Part shown: positions 37,571-49,475 of the stretch, piece by piece
Numbering within the stretch: the first letter of the stretch is position 1
Layout: every line of letters starts with the position of its first letter
Origin: Poecilobothrus nobilitatus
Lineage: Eukaryota; Arthropoda; Insecta; Diptera; Dolichopodidae
Assembly: GCA_947095535.1 (NCBI GenBank)
Contig: OX352774.1
Location: forward strand, 41,122,496 to 41,186,495
Reading direction: 5' to 3'
DNA: 64,000 nucleotides
The notes under the pieces: generated by a model
Seen by the model: only the letters and a program-made list of their open reading frames with translations
Databases searched by the model: none
What the model was told of the DNA's origin: nothing
Position numbers and translations under genes: made by a program

Positions 37571-40500
37571 TCATATGTTAAAAATATGTCCACATTATTT
37601 AATATATATAACAATGATTTTATGTATTTTTTTAATCTTTTAATTAAAATTCTTTGTTGAAAATGTATCAAAATCTCCTAAAACTCACTGTTTTAAATAT
37701 ACACAAATAATATTATGCTAAATTAATAACTAAAGATATTATATTACTTAAAAAATTATCGCTTTCACAGTTTCCTATACTACATATATACATATATATC
37801 TGCTTAATTATTTTTTTTTTAACATTTTCAAAATCGTTAATTTTATTTATATACAGTAAAAACAATAAAAAAAAAAAAAGAAAAAGTAAATATTAACATG
37901 TCTAAATTTATGTAAATTTTTTTTTTGTTTGTTATTTTCTTTTGAAATTGCGTAATTTTGTAAAAATGAAACATTTAAGAGTAAATTAAACATCCAAACA
38001 AGTTGGGCACACTTATGAAATTTATTTAGTATCTATATAATATCGCATATGTACATATGTATATATATTTGGATATTATGAAATCAAAAATTTTTATTTA
38101 TTTTTGTATTTTTGGATATTTTTTTTGCATAGGGGTTTTCTTTTAAAGAGGATTGAAGAGATTAAATCGATGTGTTGAGTGACCGTTTATGGTGAGAAGT
38201 GGTATAATTTAGGATGATAGACAAATGCGGAGTTTCCTTGCTGTCGAAGATTTGAATACTTATTATAATTTTATTTTTTTTTGTTTAAAAGAGTTATAAA
38301 AAGATCGCATATACTAAGAACCAAAGAGTTAATTTGTAAAAAGGAAATAACTGGAAATCATGAATAGAGTAGTATTGATACAATGTTTTTTTTACAATAT
38401 TTCGATTTTGTGTCCTAAGGACCTATGTTTCTTATTGGCTTAGCCAACTGGTGATAATTAAACTTTTGGTTTGGTTTGTAAAAAGAGTTTGTTTTTCAGA
38501 ATAGTAAAGAGATTTAAAACATATACATGACATATATATATACATATATGTAATATAACAGTCACAACCGATACTACTTTGATGTAGTCTTAAAATGCTA
38601 TGATTTTAAGACTACATCAAAGTAGTATTATGTTATGGTACTAAAGAGTAAGAAGTAAAAGTCGGGAAATTGAAATAACATTAACGCGAGTAAAATAATT
38701 AAATTAAATATTTAAATTTTTGATATTTTGTTTTATTTTTAATATGAGAATAAATGAAATGAATATTAAATCAAATTTATGATATATTTAAGCTATAAAT
38801 TATTAATTATTGATAAATCAACCAAAATGATAAATTATTGATTGATTGATTACAAAATTCAGTTTTCATATAGAATTTCAAAATAAAAATACTAAATAAA
38901 TAATTCTCGTTCATATATAGGTATGTACATATTGTACAGATTAAAAAAAACGTTTTAATTTGTTTTTTTCCGAATTTTGAATGAAAATGTTGTAAGCACA
39001 CATATAAAATGTATTTTTGAATGAAAAATTTCAAAATTTATATTGAAATCTTTTGACTATTTCAAAAATTTTTCTCAAAAATATTTAGATACAAATATAG
39101 ATAATATGCACATACATAATATGTATTATAAATATAAAGGTATGTCATAAGAAAATTAATTTTTATGTAAATTAATGCATAAAATGAATTTTAAAGACAA
39201 AGTGATAAAATTTTTTATAGAAAAATTTAAAAATAAAAGGAAAAAATGTCTTTTTTTATTTTAAATAAAAAAAAATAAATAAATTTGTTTTAGCTGTTGA
39301 AATATGCCTGCTTAAAAATTGTGGTTTTTTTTTTAACATTTTGAAATATTATTTACTGGCTATTATATGTATAGCTGTAAATATTTCATCCATTTTATGT
39401 ACCACAAATTTAGACTATATAATATGGGTCAAGTTTATTTTAGTAAAAACCAGTAAAACAGAAAAAAACAAAAAAAAAAAATGATACGATATAAAAAATA
39501 AAAAATTTCATTTAAAAAAAAAAAAATCAGCATTTTAACACATTTTTCAAAAACATTTTAAAAATTTGCTTATTATTTTCTCCTTCTTAGTTAGTTAGTC
39601 AACACATCCCGTACCTTGACCATCTTTCATATTTCCTGAATCTTTGAAGTTAAAACTTGAATTTTTGAAATAAATAGAAATAATTGTAACATTTTCAAAA
39701 ATGAAGGTAAATTTTCTTTAGAAAAACATCTCCAAAGAGCCTCTAAAGGGGTTAAAAATGTAAAATTTGTTAATTAAATTCCTTTAAAAGCTTGGATTTT
39801 ACATATTGCCTTATTAAAACTTGTTTATAAAAGTACCTATAATTGATTTATTTGATATTAATTAATTCTTCTTCATTAATTTACCTCGATATTCAGTAGT
39901 TTGACTCTCACAATTTAACAAGATCAGGTTAAATATATATGTATAGACTTCTGAAAGAGTTTTATACTTGAGTCTTAAATTTTTAAATTTGATTTTATTA
40001 ATTTATCATTGTACGGGGCCGCAATTTCCGCAAAATTTCATTATTATTTATAACAAAAAATAAAATGATTTTCAAAGTGAAATTTTTAAAGGAAGTGAAC
40101 GTTAAAGTGTTAAACTATTAATTATATTTTACTATATAATTAATTGATGTCATTTGCTAATCGTAAAATGGCAAAAAAAGTTTTTTATATGGTAATTTAT
40201 TTTAAAAAAATATATATATTTTTTTTTGTATTTGTGTGTGTGTGTTATTGTGAAATTATGATAGAAAGTAATTCATATATTACGAAGATATAGGATTATA
40301 ATGTATTGACACCAATTAAGCAATGCCTATATACATAATTAATATGTATATGTGATTTGGCTATAATAGTAGTATAGTAGTAAGTATAGTAAATTTGACA
40401 GTATATTCTTTTAATCTTTAGTATTTGTCAGAAAAAATTATGAACCATAATATAATTAATTTTATTTAATGATTTTTTTTTAATTAACTATTTTTTTTCT

Positions 40501-41875
40501 TTAATATTGTTATCAATTTTACTTAGCTTTTTTTTTGTTCAAGTAATTTAATAAAAAAACAAAAAAAAAATAAACAATTTTACTTTATCACGTTTTTTAA
40601 TTAATAAATAGTTACTAAATGTATTTTTAAAGAATATTTCTGCGTAAAAAAAAAAAAAAAAAATTAAATTCTTTTAGGGATTAAAATTTCTTTAGATTAT
40701 TTTCTAAATTAAGTATTGACAAAAAAAAAAAAAAAAAAACAGAACATTTAAAATTTTATACAAAAAAGAAAAATTATTTCACTTATCTGTTAACAAAAAA
40801 AAAAAAAAAATTATTAAATGTTTAATTAAATACTACTATTCTTTTCCTTTTGTTTTGTATCTATATTTAAAAAAAAAAAAAAAATTAAATAATTCTCTAA
40901 TCTTAGTTTAATTACATAACTTTTTATATAAATAATCAATGCGAAAAAATTTTTTTTTTGTTCTCTATACATTTTTTTAGTTAGATGTATTGTTTATAGA
41001 AGGGATCAAGGGTTTAATGAAACGATATTATGTATGTATGTCCGAACATATCTATCTAATCACTACAATATGTCAAATTTAAAATATAAAATTAAAAATA
41101 AACATTATAATAAATATTTCATTAAATTAATTTGAATTTTTTGTATATATGTATACTGATAAGAAGTTAATATTTATTTTATTTTATTTAAATATTATAA
41201 AAAAAAAATTTCAAATTACATTTTAAATTATTAAATTAAAAAGTATTATGTATTATAATATTTAATTTGTATTGTGATAAAAAAAAATTTGTTAATTTTA
41301 TTCATATAGATATTATTATATTACCTATATATATATATATATATATATATTCATAATTTTTGAATAACTGACCTTAAACAATAATAATCTAATTTATATA
41401 TATACATAATATAATGGTAATTTAAATAAAATATAAATATTATGTATATTGAAAAGATTTTATATACGAAACGTCTAAATTGTCTAAAATTCTAAAATTT
41501 CTATATACGAAATGTCAAAATTTCTAAACTTAAAATACTTTTTTATCACATTTAACAGATAATAGATGGCTACACTTAGTCTGTTTTAATTAAAAAAAAA
41601 AAAAATTCTATGTCTTAGGGTCTTAGATAAGCGAATATATGGTGTTTTTTGCAAGTTAATCATCAATCGAATTGTCTTTCACTTATATCATTAGGAAATC
41701 TTATTGGTATATAAAGACTGTCTCATATTGGTAGGCGTACAAATTATATTGATATGTGTCTATTTCTTTATACTTTTTGTATGATTACCTATACCTTAAA
41801 AACAATTCTATCTATTTTTCTTTTTTATTCTTTATCTATGCAATTTTTGCATTAAATATTATTATTTTCAATAAA
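37571..41875. other. AT-rich noncoding stretch
   Basis: Poly-A/T tracts are frequent (for example 40647-40663 and 40722-40739), with a TA microsatellite at 41326-41350. A small piece at 39530-39620 (TTTTAACACATTTTTCAAAA...TTCTCCTTC) is probably a sixth, very decayed family A end. No gene seen. The hairpin at 38571-38628 is listed separately. Confidence 0.55.
38571..38628. repeat. Perfect 26-bp inverted repeat with 6-base loop
   Basis: The left arm 38571-38596 (ATACTACTTTGATG...TTAAAAT) is the exact inverse complement of 38603-38628; the loop is GCTATG. The match stops abruptly on the outside. There is no ORF across it and no second copy in the window. Confidence 0.95.
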
Positions 41876-42000
41876 TCGACCCACATCCGTAAAAAAAAAA
41901 AAATTCAAAAGGAATTATGATAAGAAAACTACTTTGGTATTGACTTTGGTATATTGGTATTTTTGTATTTGTGGATTTTGTGGCCAATTCAGTTGAAATT
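41876..42000 (+). repeat. Interspersed repeat family P, copy 2
   Basis: AATCGACCCACATCCG, poly-A, ATTCAAAAGGAATTATGATA, a short TTGGTATT array and GGATTTTGTGGCCAATTC, colinear with 12853-13030. The minisatellite is shorter and more decayed here. Confidence 0.65.
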
Positions 42001-43635
42001 AATTATTTATGTTTTAATCGGTTATGTTAAATGAAACACTTAATTTCTATAATTCAGTTACATAATTACAATGTTAAAGATAGAACCTGATAGAACATAA
42101 CAAAAAAGGATCATGAAGAAAAAAGTGTTTTGACATAATGTGATAAGATCAGTTATGAATATTAGTTGACATAAGTGACATGCAAAAGCTAAACAAGTAA
42201 AAGTTATATTTGTATTAATATAATGTAGTTAAGAACTGTTCACTGTAGTGTGTATTTTATATGTAGTTAAGAATAGACAGTTAAGACAAATTATGTAGAT
42301 TAGGTATAGACAGTTAAGACAAATATGAAAAAAAATATATTAAAGTACAACCAATTTAATAAAATTATAATATTGACCAATTGATAATTAAAATTATAAT
42401 ATTGATTGAATAATAATGTAAAATATTATATAAAATAATCATTTAATATATAATATAAAATTATTTCTAAAATATATGAAAATAAATAATTTTTTACCTA
42501 AAAAATTTCTTAACAAATTAATTTTTATTTTGTTTTATTAATATGGAAATATGGAATAATTAATATGGAAAAGTAAAAAAAAAAATTTTGATTTAATCCA
42601 AGTATTAATAAAAAAAGAAAACAGGAGATAACAGCAAACAATAATTTTTTTTTTTTAATAAATTGTTCAAATAAAAACTTTGAACCCAATTAACCTTATC
42701 ATAAGTACCTCTGTTTGGTTTTTATTAAGTACCATAAAAATATAACGTACTTATAATATTGAAATACGTATGTTTTCTAATATTTTGTATACATAGATAA
42801 AATTTTTTAAGTAGATAGTGTAAATTTTCCCATATAAATGTGCTACCAGGGTAAAAGTGCAGTTAATTTTTTAATTTCTTTATATAAATATAGGTCGTTA
42901 TTGTATATATACCGTTATAAAACTGTTTCACTGTAATCTAAGCTTAATAAAGTATATATATCTTGGAACAAGTATAAGACACATGTAGGTAGTATTTATT
43001 TTTTTATTTTTAAGTAAAGCAATAGATAGATTTTACTCTTTAATTTTAATATTTATATATAGGTATAGCATTATTATTTGTTTTTTTAAGATTATTGTTG
43101 TGCATTTTATTATTTAAGAAATGTGTGTTTTTAAAAAATAAAAAAAAAAAAATTTATAAATGGAATATTAAAATTAAACTTCTGTTTTTTTGTTTTGTTT
43201 TTTTTTTTTTGCTTAAAAACAATTACAGATGCGCCTATAAGCTTTTAATTTTTCCCAGAAATGTATAATTAAAAAATAATTAAAGATTTCTTATTGGTGT
43301 ATTGGAATTCTAAATTAATTTAACCCTTTTTGTAGTTTTTAAACTTTTTTGTTGTACATTTTAAATATGCCAAATGTTTTCACATCATAAACGTTGTAAA
43401 TTGCATATATTTATTTACATTTTTTTAATAAAACCTCATAGTTTTTAATTGGAGTATAGGTGACAATTTATTAAAGAACTACAGATAGATTTTCTATGAT
43501 GATTTTGTTAAATATCAAAATATGCCACTAAAATCATTTTCATTTTTAGAACAATTGTTTTAATAATTATTCCATTCGCAAAGTGACGACATCTTATAAA
43601 AAAGTATTTTTGGCGCACCTAATTTAAAATATTTA

Positions 43636-43666
<31 letters not shown>

Positions 43667-44759
43667 AAGAAAAAAAATAAAATAAAAAAAGAAAATTTAT
43701 AATTATAATCAATTTTAAATAAATTTATATTACATTTTAATGAATTTTTATTATTATTATTTTAAGATCCACGTGCTAACAAAAGTTTTTCTTTTTTAAA
43801 ATTCATTTTGTTTTTTTTTTTTTTTTGGTTTTTATGTTCTTCTTTAAATTATAAAATAAAATAAAAGTGAAAAATGTACCGATTGCAAATTTTCGTATTA
43901 ATTTATTTTATAATTTTCTGTTGTTTTAGTATATTGTTTGTTGTCTGTTTTTTAAAAAGAATTTTATAACAATTAAATACAGAATATATGTACGTATTCT
44001 TATAATGCATTCAATTAAATATTTAGGCCCCATAACAGATTATTTCTTTCTTTTCGTTTTATAAGTTATACATTATTATGTGCTATATATTAAAGTAAAA
44101 AACGGGATAATGTAATAAAATATTATAACATGGTATTTACGATTAAAGTCCTTTATATACATTTTTTATTGTGTACAGTATTTAAAAGAAATTTGATTTA
44201 ATAATTATTCGTTATAAAAACAAAACTATCTTCTACTGAAATTTAGTTAATTTTTCCTTGAATAAGATTCTTGTATGTAAAGTATTGTGTAAGCTTTTGT
44301 TATAATCTCTTTATAATTCTCAAGTATTTTTATAAATGGTTAAGAATAGTATTTTTACTCTCGTATCTATGATTATTTGAATTAATTTTCGATGGAATGT
44401 ACATTCTTTTATTTATATAATTTTAATCCTTACAATTTGAATTGTGATATATTTAGGATCCCTATCTGGGTCCATATATATTAAAAAATTTAATATATAA
44501 TTAGTGTAATATAATTGAATAAAAAATAATTAAATAATATCATATCGAAATATATAATAAAATAAAAATAAAATAATTCTTGTATAAGATAATAGATGGC
44601 GTACAAAGAAAAATATTTATTTTCGTTTAATAGAACTGTACAATAGATGCAGCTAAGTAATCAACTCCTTAGTAAAACTAATGATTCCAGAAACTGAAGC
44701 TTATTCAAATATTAATAACAAATAACTTGGTGGTTTTTTTTTTAAATATGTAAATCATC
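42001..44759. other. AT-rich noncoding stretch, no gene seen
   Basis: A partial direct repeat of TAGACAGTTAAGACAAAT at about 42274 and 42306 and the GA microsatellite listed separately are the only structures noted. Confidence 0.55.
43637..43661. repeat. (GA)n microsatellite
   Basis: About twelve GA units followed by AAGAGAAAGA. Confidence 0.9.
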
Positions 44760-45056
44760 AAAATCGAACCCGGGGCTTCGGTAGCCTAGTGGGTAGACGT
44801 GTGGCGTATTAACCGAAGGAGTGTGGGTTCGATCCCTGCACAGGTTGTACGTTTTTTTCTTTACATACCCCCCTTACGACCTAATATAATGTAAATATAT
44901 AGTATATAATATAAACAAAATAAATAATATTAGTATATAATTTAATAATAGTATAAAAACCTATAATGGCCTTAGTAGCCGATGGTTCAATAATATTGCA
45001 CTACATTAATGTATGTAATATTAATATAAATAAATAAATAAATAAATAAAATCGAA
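44760..45056 (+). mobile_element. Full-length tRNA-derived SINE, subfamily B, with target duplication
   Basis: The SINE proper is 44769-45047, flanked by the direct repeat AAAATCGAA (44760-44768 and 45048-45056). The A-box-like segment TAGCCTAGTGGG and B box GGTTCGATCCC lie in the head. The body and (AAAT)n tail match the copy at 20993-21266 nearly base for base. Confidence 0.92.
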
Positions 45057-46981
45057 ACCATTTAATATAAAACTTATTACAAATTTTTGACTGTAATTCA
45101 AAATTCGTTTTGTGAAGTCGAAAAAAGGTTTTAAAAGTACTTAAAGTAGGTATGTATTTTTATTATTTGTTATGTCTGATCACGTCTGATTAAACTATTG
45201 AATCAATTTTAATTCAATAAATTGATAAATGCCGTTTTTATTTTTACATTTGCATTTTTTTTATAACAATTGTTTTTTTTTTTTTATGCATTGTATTTTA
45301 AATAGATATACATTACAAACATATGTAATATGTATGTTTATAATACATAGGAATAATAATATATAATATGTATAATATGTATAAAAAAAAATGTTTACAT
45401 TATCGTCAATATAATATAATACATAACATATGCAAATAAAAAACATATGGTTGAATATTTGTTTTTGTTTTTTTTTTTTCATTTTATTACAGAAATTTAA
45501 TTTGCAAATAGATTGCAAGAAACATGAAAACATGAAAAATTTTATGGTATCAAAAACGTAATGTTAGTGTGCCGTAATTTTTATTTTTTTATAAATGTTT
45601 TTATTTGAGTAACAAAATAATATTATTAATTATTTTTTTTTTTAAATTTTATTATCATTCGTATTTTTAAACATACCATGAAAAAATTATTTTATTCAAG
45701 CCTAATTAAAAAGAAAAAAACACAATATATTTGCAAAGACATCATTCATACATACAACATTATATTTTGTATATTTTTTTTTTTTTTCAAAATTATTTGT
45801 AATAATAAATTCAAAGTACCTATATATAATATATACCTGGTAACATTTTAAAATTATGACTAAAAAATATTAATAGACATTTTTAATTACATAATTGCAA
45901 TTAGGAAATTTCTACTAAGAAAAATTTTAAATAAAAAACAGCGATGTCATTAACAGATTTAAAATTAAATGTTTTAATTTAATATAATAAATATATTGTT
46001 TGTTATTATCTAATATAATTTTAGAACATATAATTAAATATCAAATTTTAAAATAGTTATAAATATTAGTAAAATGAAGGAAAAATCTAAAAAAAAAAAA
46101 AAAAAAGAAGAAAACTTTTAATTATTAATATTTAAATGTCAAATTAATCCTATAAAAAGGCTTAACAATGAAATTTGACAAAACTTCGAATATATCAGAT
46201 GCAAACTATTTTGTACTAATATGTAATATGTACATATAAATGTATAAAAATGTAAAAAATATAATATAAAAATTTATATATAAAATATTATATATAAATG
46301 TATAAAAATATAATATATATACGTACATATTTTCAAGCGAAATCCTAAAACTTCCAAATTCTTTTTAAATTTATATTTTTTAATCTATTAATATTTAATA
46401 GGGTAATAAATAACAGTATTTTTTTATTTATGTCGTTGTATATATAATGTATATACATACATATATATAATTAATATACTGATTAATTGGATGTCATTAT
46501 TATCCTTTGTAATTAATTGTAAAAACTTTTATAATAATATAAAATATACAATATGTACATATATATATTATGTATACAGAGAAGGTTTTTATTTTTTAAG
46601 TTGTGCAGAAAAGTAGAACATGTTCTAAAAAGAATTAACTCAAATTTTCGTTAAAGGATTTACATAGTTTAATTATTTTTATAAATGTATGTGAATAATG
46701 AATTTATTTTTCGTACAGTTTCTGCAGTGTTTAGTTTTACATAGTTTTGTGTTCTAGCTAGAATAACAAAAATAATATAACCGACTTAGTAAAATTAAGT
46801 TAACCAACTCCATTAAAACATTTTCTTTTTTATTATAATCTTATACTTCACAGATGATTTTTATAAAATTTCATAAATGTGAAAAATTAATAGAAAGTTT
46901 ATATTAGGAGTTGTATGGGTTACGCTTAGTGTTGGAGTTGCGTGACTTATGGTTGAAAGACAAAAAAATAAAAATAAAAAT
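45057..46981. other. AT-rich noncoding stretch, no gene seen
   Basis: The - strand ORF at 45261-45533 is a chance Ile/Tyr/Cys-rich frame. TTGGAGTTGCGTGA near 46930 recurs near 53485, hinting at one more dispersed repeat. Confidence 0.5.
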
Positions 46982-47144
46982 ATTTGTTCTTTTGTGGCCT
47001 CGGTGACCTAGTGGGTAAGAGCGTAACACCCACAGAGTGTGGGTTTAAATCTCACGCCTAAACAGAAAAGGCTGTGTAATTTCCTGTCCACATTTATGTG
47101 GCAGAGAAATGGAATTAAAAAAAAAAAAAATAATTTGTTCTTTT
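46982..47144 (+). mobile_element. Short tRNA-derived SINE, subfamily A, with 12-bp target duplication
   Basis: The perfect direct repeat ATTTGTTCTTTT at 46982-46993 and 47133-47144 brackets a 139-bp element. It has the head GTGGCCTCGGTGACCTAGTG, the B-box-like GGTTTAAATCTC, the body GCCTAAACAGAAAAGGCTGT, the end GGCAGAGAAATGG and a poly-A tail. It lacks the CTTACGAC module seen in the copy at 1-191. The tail type (poly-A) differs from subfamily B ((AAAT)n). Confidence 0.9.
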
Positions 47145-49226
47145 TTTGGTACATATTTTAAAATTGGCCCACTATTTAAAAACTGTTGATCCAATTTTAG
47201 AATATTTTATAAATTATTCTTAAAAAAATATCTTATCTAAAGCAATAACAAAAAAAAAAATTTAAATACATATGTATGTTAGAAAAGCTTTTAAAATTTC
47301 GTTTTAAGAAAGAAAGCTTTTACATGTAAAATATATACATTTTTATATTAATATTACCAGATATTACTATAATTATACATAGGTATAATTGTTTTAAATT
47401 GTAAATGTTTAGTTTTCTTTTTAAATATTTTGCTAAAATCTTTTTTTTATTTTTTGCTATCGTTTTATTTATTTTTATTTTTTAACTAATTGTTTACAAC
47501 TATTTAGCCAAATAAAATGCATCGTATTATGTTAGTTTGATGCGGACATTTGAAGAGAACGAACTAAAAACAAAAAAAAAGTAAAACTAAAAACAAAAAT
47601 CAAAGAAAAACTCGTAGAAGAAGTTTGAAAAATATAAGCGGGAAATAAAATTAATAATAAAAAAAAAAAAGAAAAAAAAAAACATTTAAAATTACCTTAA
47701 AGGTACTTTACGATACAATATATATTATTTACTTGTTGTTGTTGTTATATTAATAATTAATTTTAATATTTGTTTTAGAAAAAAAAACATTTTTTTTTGT
47801 TTTTATTATTTTTATTGTAATTTAAGGAAGCTTTAAAAAATAAATATATACTTAAATGTTAATTAAATTTTGTTTGGGTAGTAAAAAAAGTATAATAAAA
47901 CGTTTTGTTTTTATAAAAGCAAACGACCATATTATAAACAAAATTTCTTTTGAACAAAAAAAAAAAAAAATTATAAATTAAATATTTATAAATATTGTTA
48001 ATTTTTGTTAGATAAGAAAAAAAAAAAAATAAATAAATAACATATTGTAATTATTTTAATTACAGAAATATTTATTTTGATTTCATTATTGCATTAAACT
48101 GCGTTTTTGTTATTTTATAAGAAAAGATTCTTTTGCAACTAAATTTTTGCAAATTTTGAATGAAATTCTATCTAAAGTAAAGTCGTAATATTGTAATAAA
48201 TTAAATTTTTACCATATATCTGTATGCATTATTATATGTTGCGTAATTTTGCAATTACTAATTTATTTAAATTTAATGACTCATTCAATACAACTTTTTG
48301 TTTTTTTTTTTGAAAACTTTCTGATTTCTAATTTATTTTTATTAGTAGTCATGTTTTGGATTGTAAGTTTTTTTTTTTAATTTTTTCTAAGTATAATAAT
48401 CTAATTGATTCAATTAGTTTGAAAATTTAATTTTCGAAACTTTTCGATATTTGTTTCAGTACAGACTATATAATATAACGATGATAATGATAAAACTAGC
48501 TTACAGTTTGAAACTATTTTACTTCAAAGTTTTTTTTTTTTTTTTATACATTCTTTACCTCTTCAACATTTTCTTAATGCCGTAACTAAAGTACTGTGTT
48601 GGTTGTTTCTGTTTCGTATTTGCTAGGCACAAGTCTAGATTTAGATTTATACATGAATCAAAAAAAAATAGAGATTCACGAGGCTTACAATCCTATGTCG
48701 TAATTATTGCCTATTTAATAAATTATTTTTTTTTTGTTTTTTTCTTTTACTTGATGACCCCAATTAATTTCTGTATTATAACATGTTTCTAAAGGTTGGA
48801 AAAAATATCAGGAGCTGTGGTAGTAAATCCGTATTTTAACAACAAAAATTAAAAGAATTTCGAAACTACCACTAATTTTTGTATTATAACATGTTTTCAG
48901 AAATTGGATTAGGAGCTGTATATGGGAGTAAATTTGCATTTCAACAACAAATATTAAAAAAGGTTTCGAAATTTATTTTTCTATAAATATTTATTTATTA
49001 ATTTATTTATTAAATTTGGTTTCCCCACCACATAAAATGTGATGAGAAACTAAATCAACCTTTCCTTTTTAGATGTGGTTGCCAGTTGCCACCTGTCAGT
49101 ACTAAATTATAATTATAAGATTTTAATACTATAGTATATAAATTAAAATTTTAAATTATTATTGAAATGTTTAAAAATTTTAAATCAATTTTAAGTTATA
49201 TATGTTTTTTCTTTTTTTTTTTGCAG
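47145..49226. other. AT-rich stretch upstream of the SERAC1-like gene
   Basis: No exon recognised. It may contain the promoter or a 5' intron of the gene beginning at 49476. A tandem duplication at about 48761-48985 is listed separately. Confidence 0.5.
48761..48985 (+). repeat. 108-bp tandem duplication
   Basis: TGTATTATAACATGTTT starts at 48772 and again at 48880. Each copy continues with AGGAGCTGT...AGTAAAT...AACAACAAA and ...TTTCGAAA. It lies about 0.5 kb upstream of the SERAC1-like start codon. Confidence 0.85.
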
Positions 49227-49475
49227 ATCCTAAAAAAAACAAAAATTTCAAATAGAAGTGAGAAACACAAGCTTCCCATTATTCCAATAAAAAAAAATAT
49301 AGAACTCTTTTCTACATTTCAAATATAAATCAAATTTTTTGTGTAATTTTATTTAAAAAAAAAAAAAAAAATGAATAAAAAAAAAATTTCAAAAATATTT
49401 CTATATTCATAATAATAAATACAATAATTTAAGTATAAATCATGAAAGTAAAATAGGTTTAAAATAATAATAAAT
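49227..49475 (+). promoter_or_regulatory. Probable 5' UTR of the SERAC1-like gene, behind a splice acceptor
   Basis: TTTTCTTTTTTTTTTGCAG at about 49208-49226 is a textbook acceptor about 250 bases before the start codon. This suggests an untranslated first exon further upstream, which I could not locate. RNA evidence would be needed to confirm it. Confidence 0.4.

Noticed and set aside
38571..38628. miRNA precursor
   Set aside because: A perfect 26-bp stem with a 6-base loop is shorter and more regular than animal pre-miRNAs; kept only as a hairpin.
44769..44845. Possible tRNA genes (A and B boxes) at this and three other sites
   Set aside because: Heads are followed by a SINE body and tail and flanked by target duplications; the cloverleaf cannot be completed convincingly.
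45261..45533. 90-codon - strand ORF, hydrophobic
   Set aside because: Low-complexity Ile/Tyr/Phe/Lys composition expected from AT-rich DNA; no splice or family signal.
1..49226. CRISPR arrays or phage-like clusters
   Set aside because: No regularly spaced identical repeats with unique spacers; the sequence is eukaryotic.
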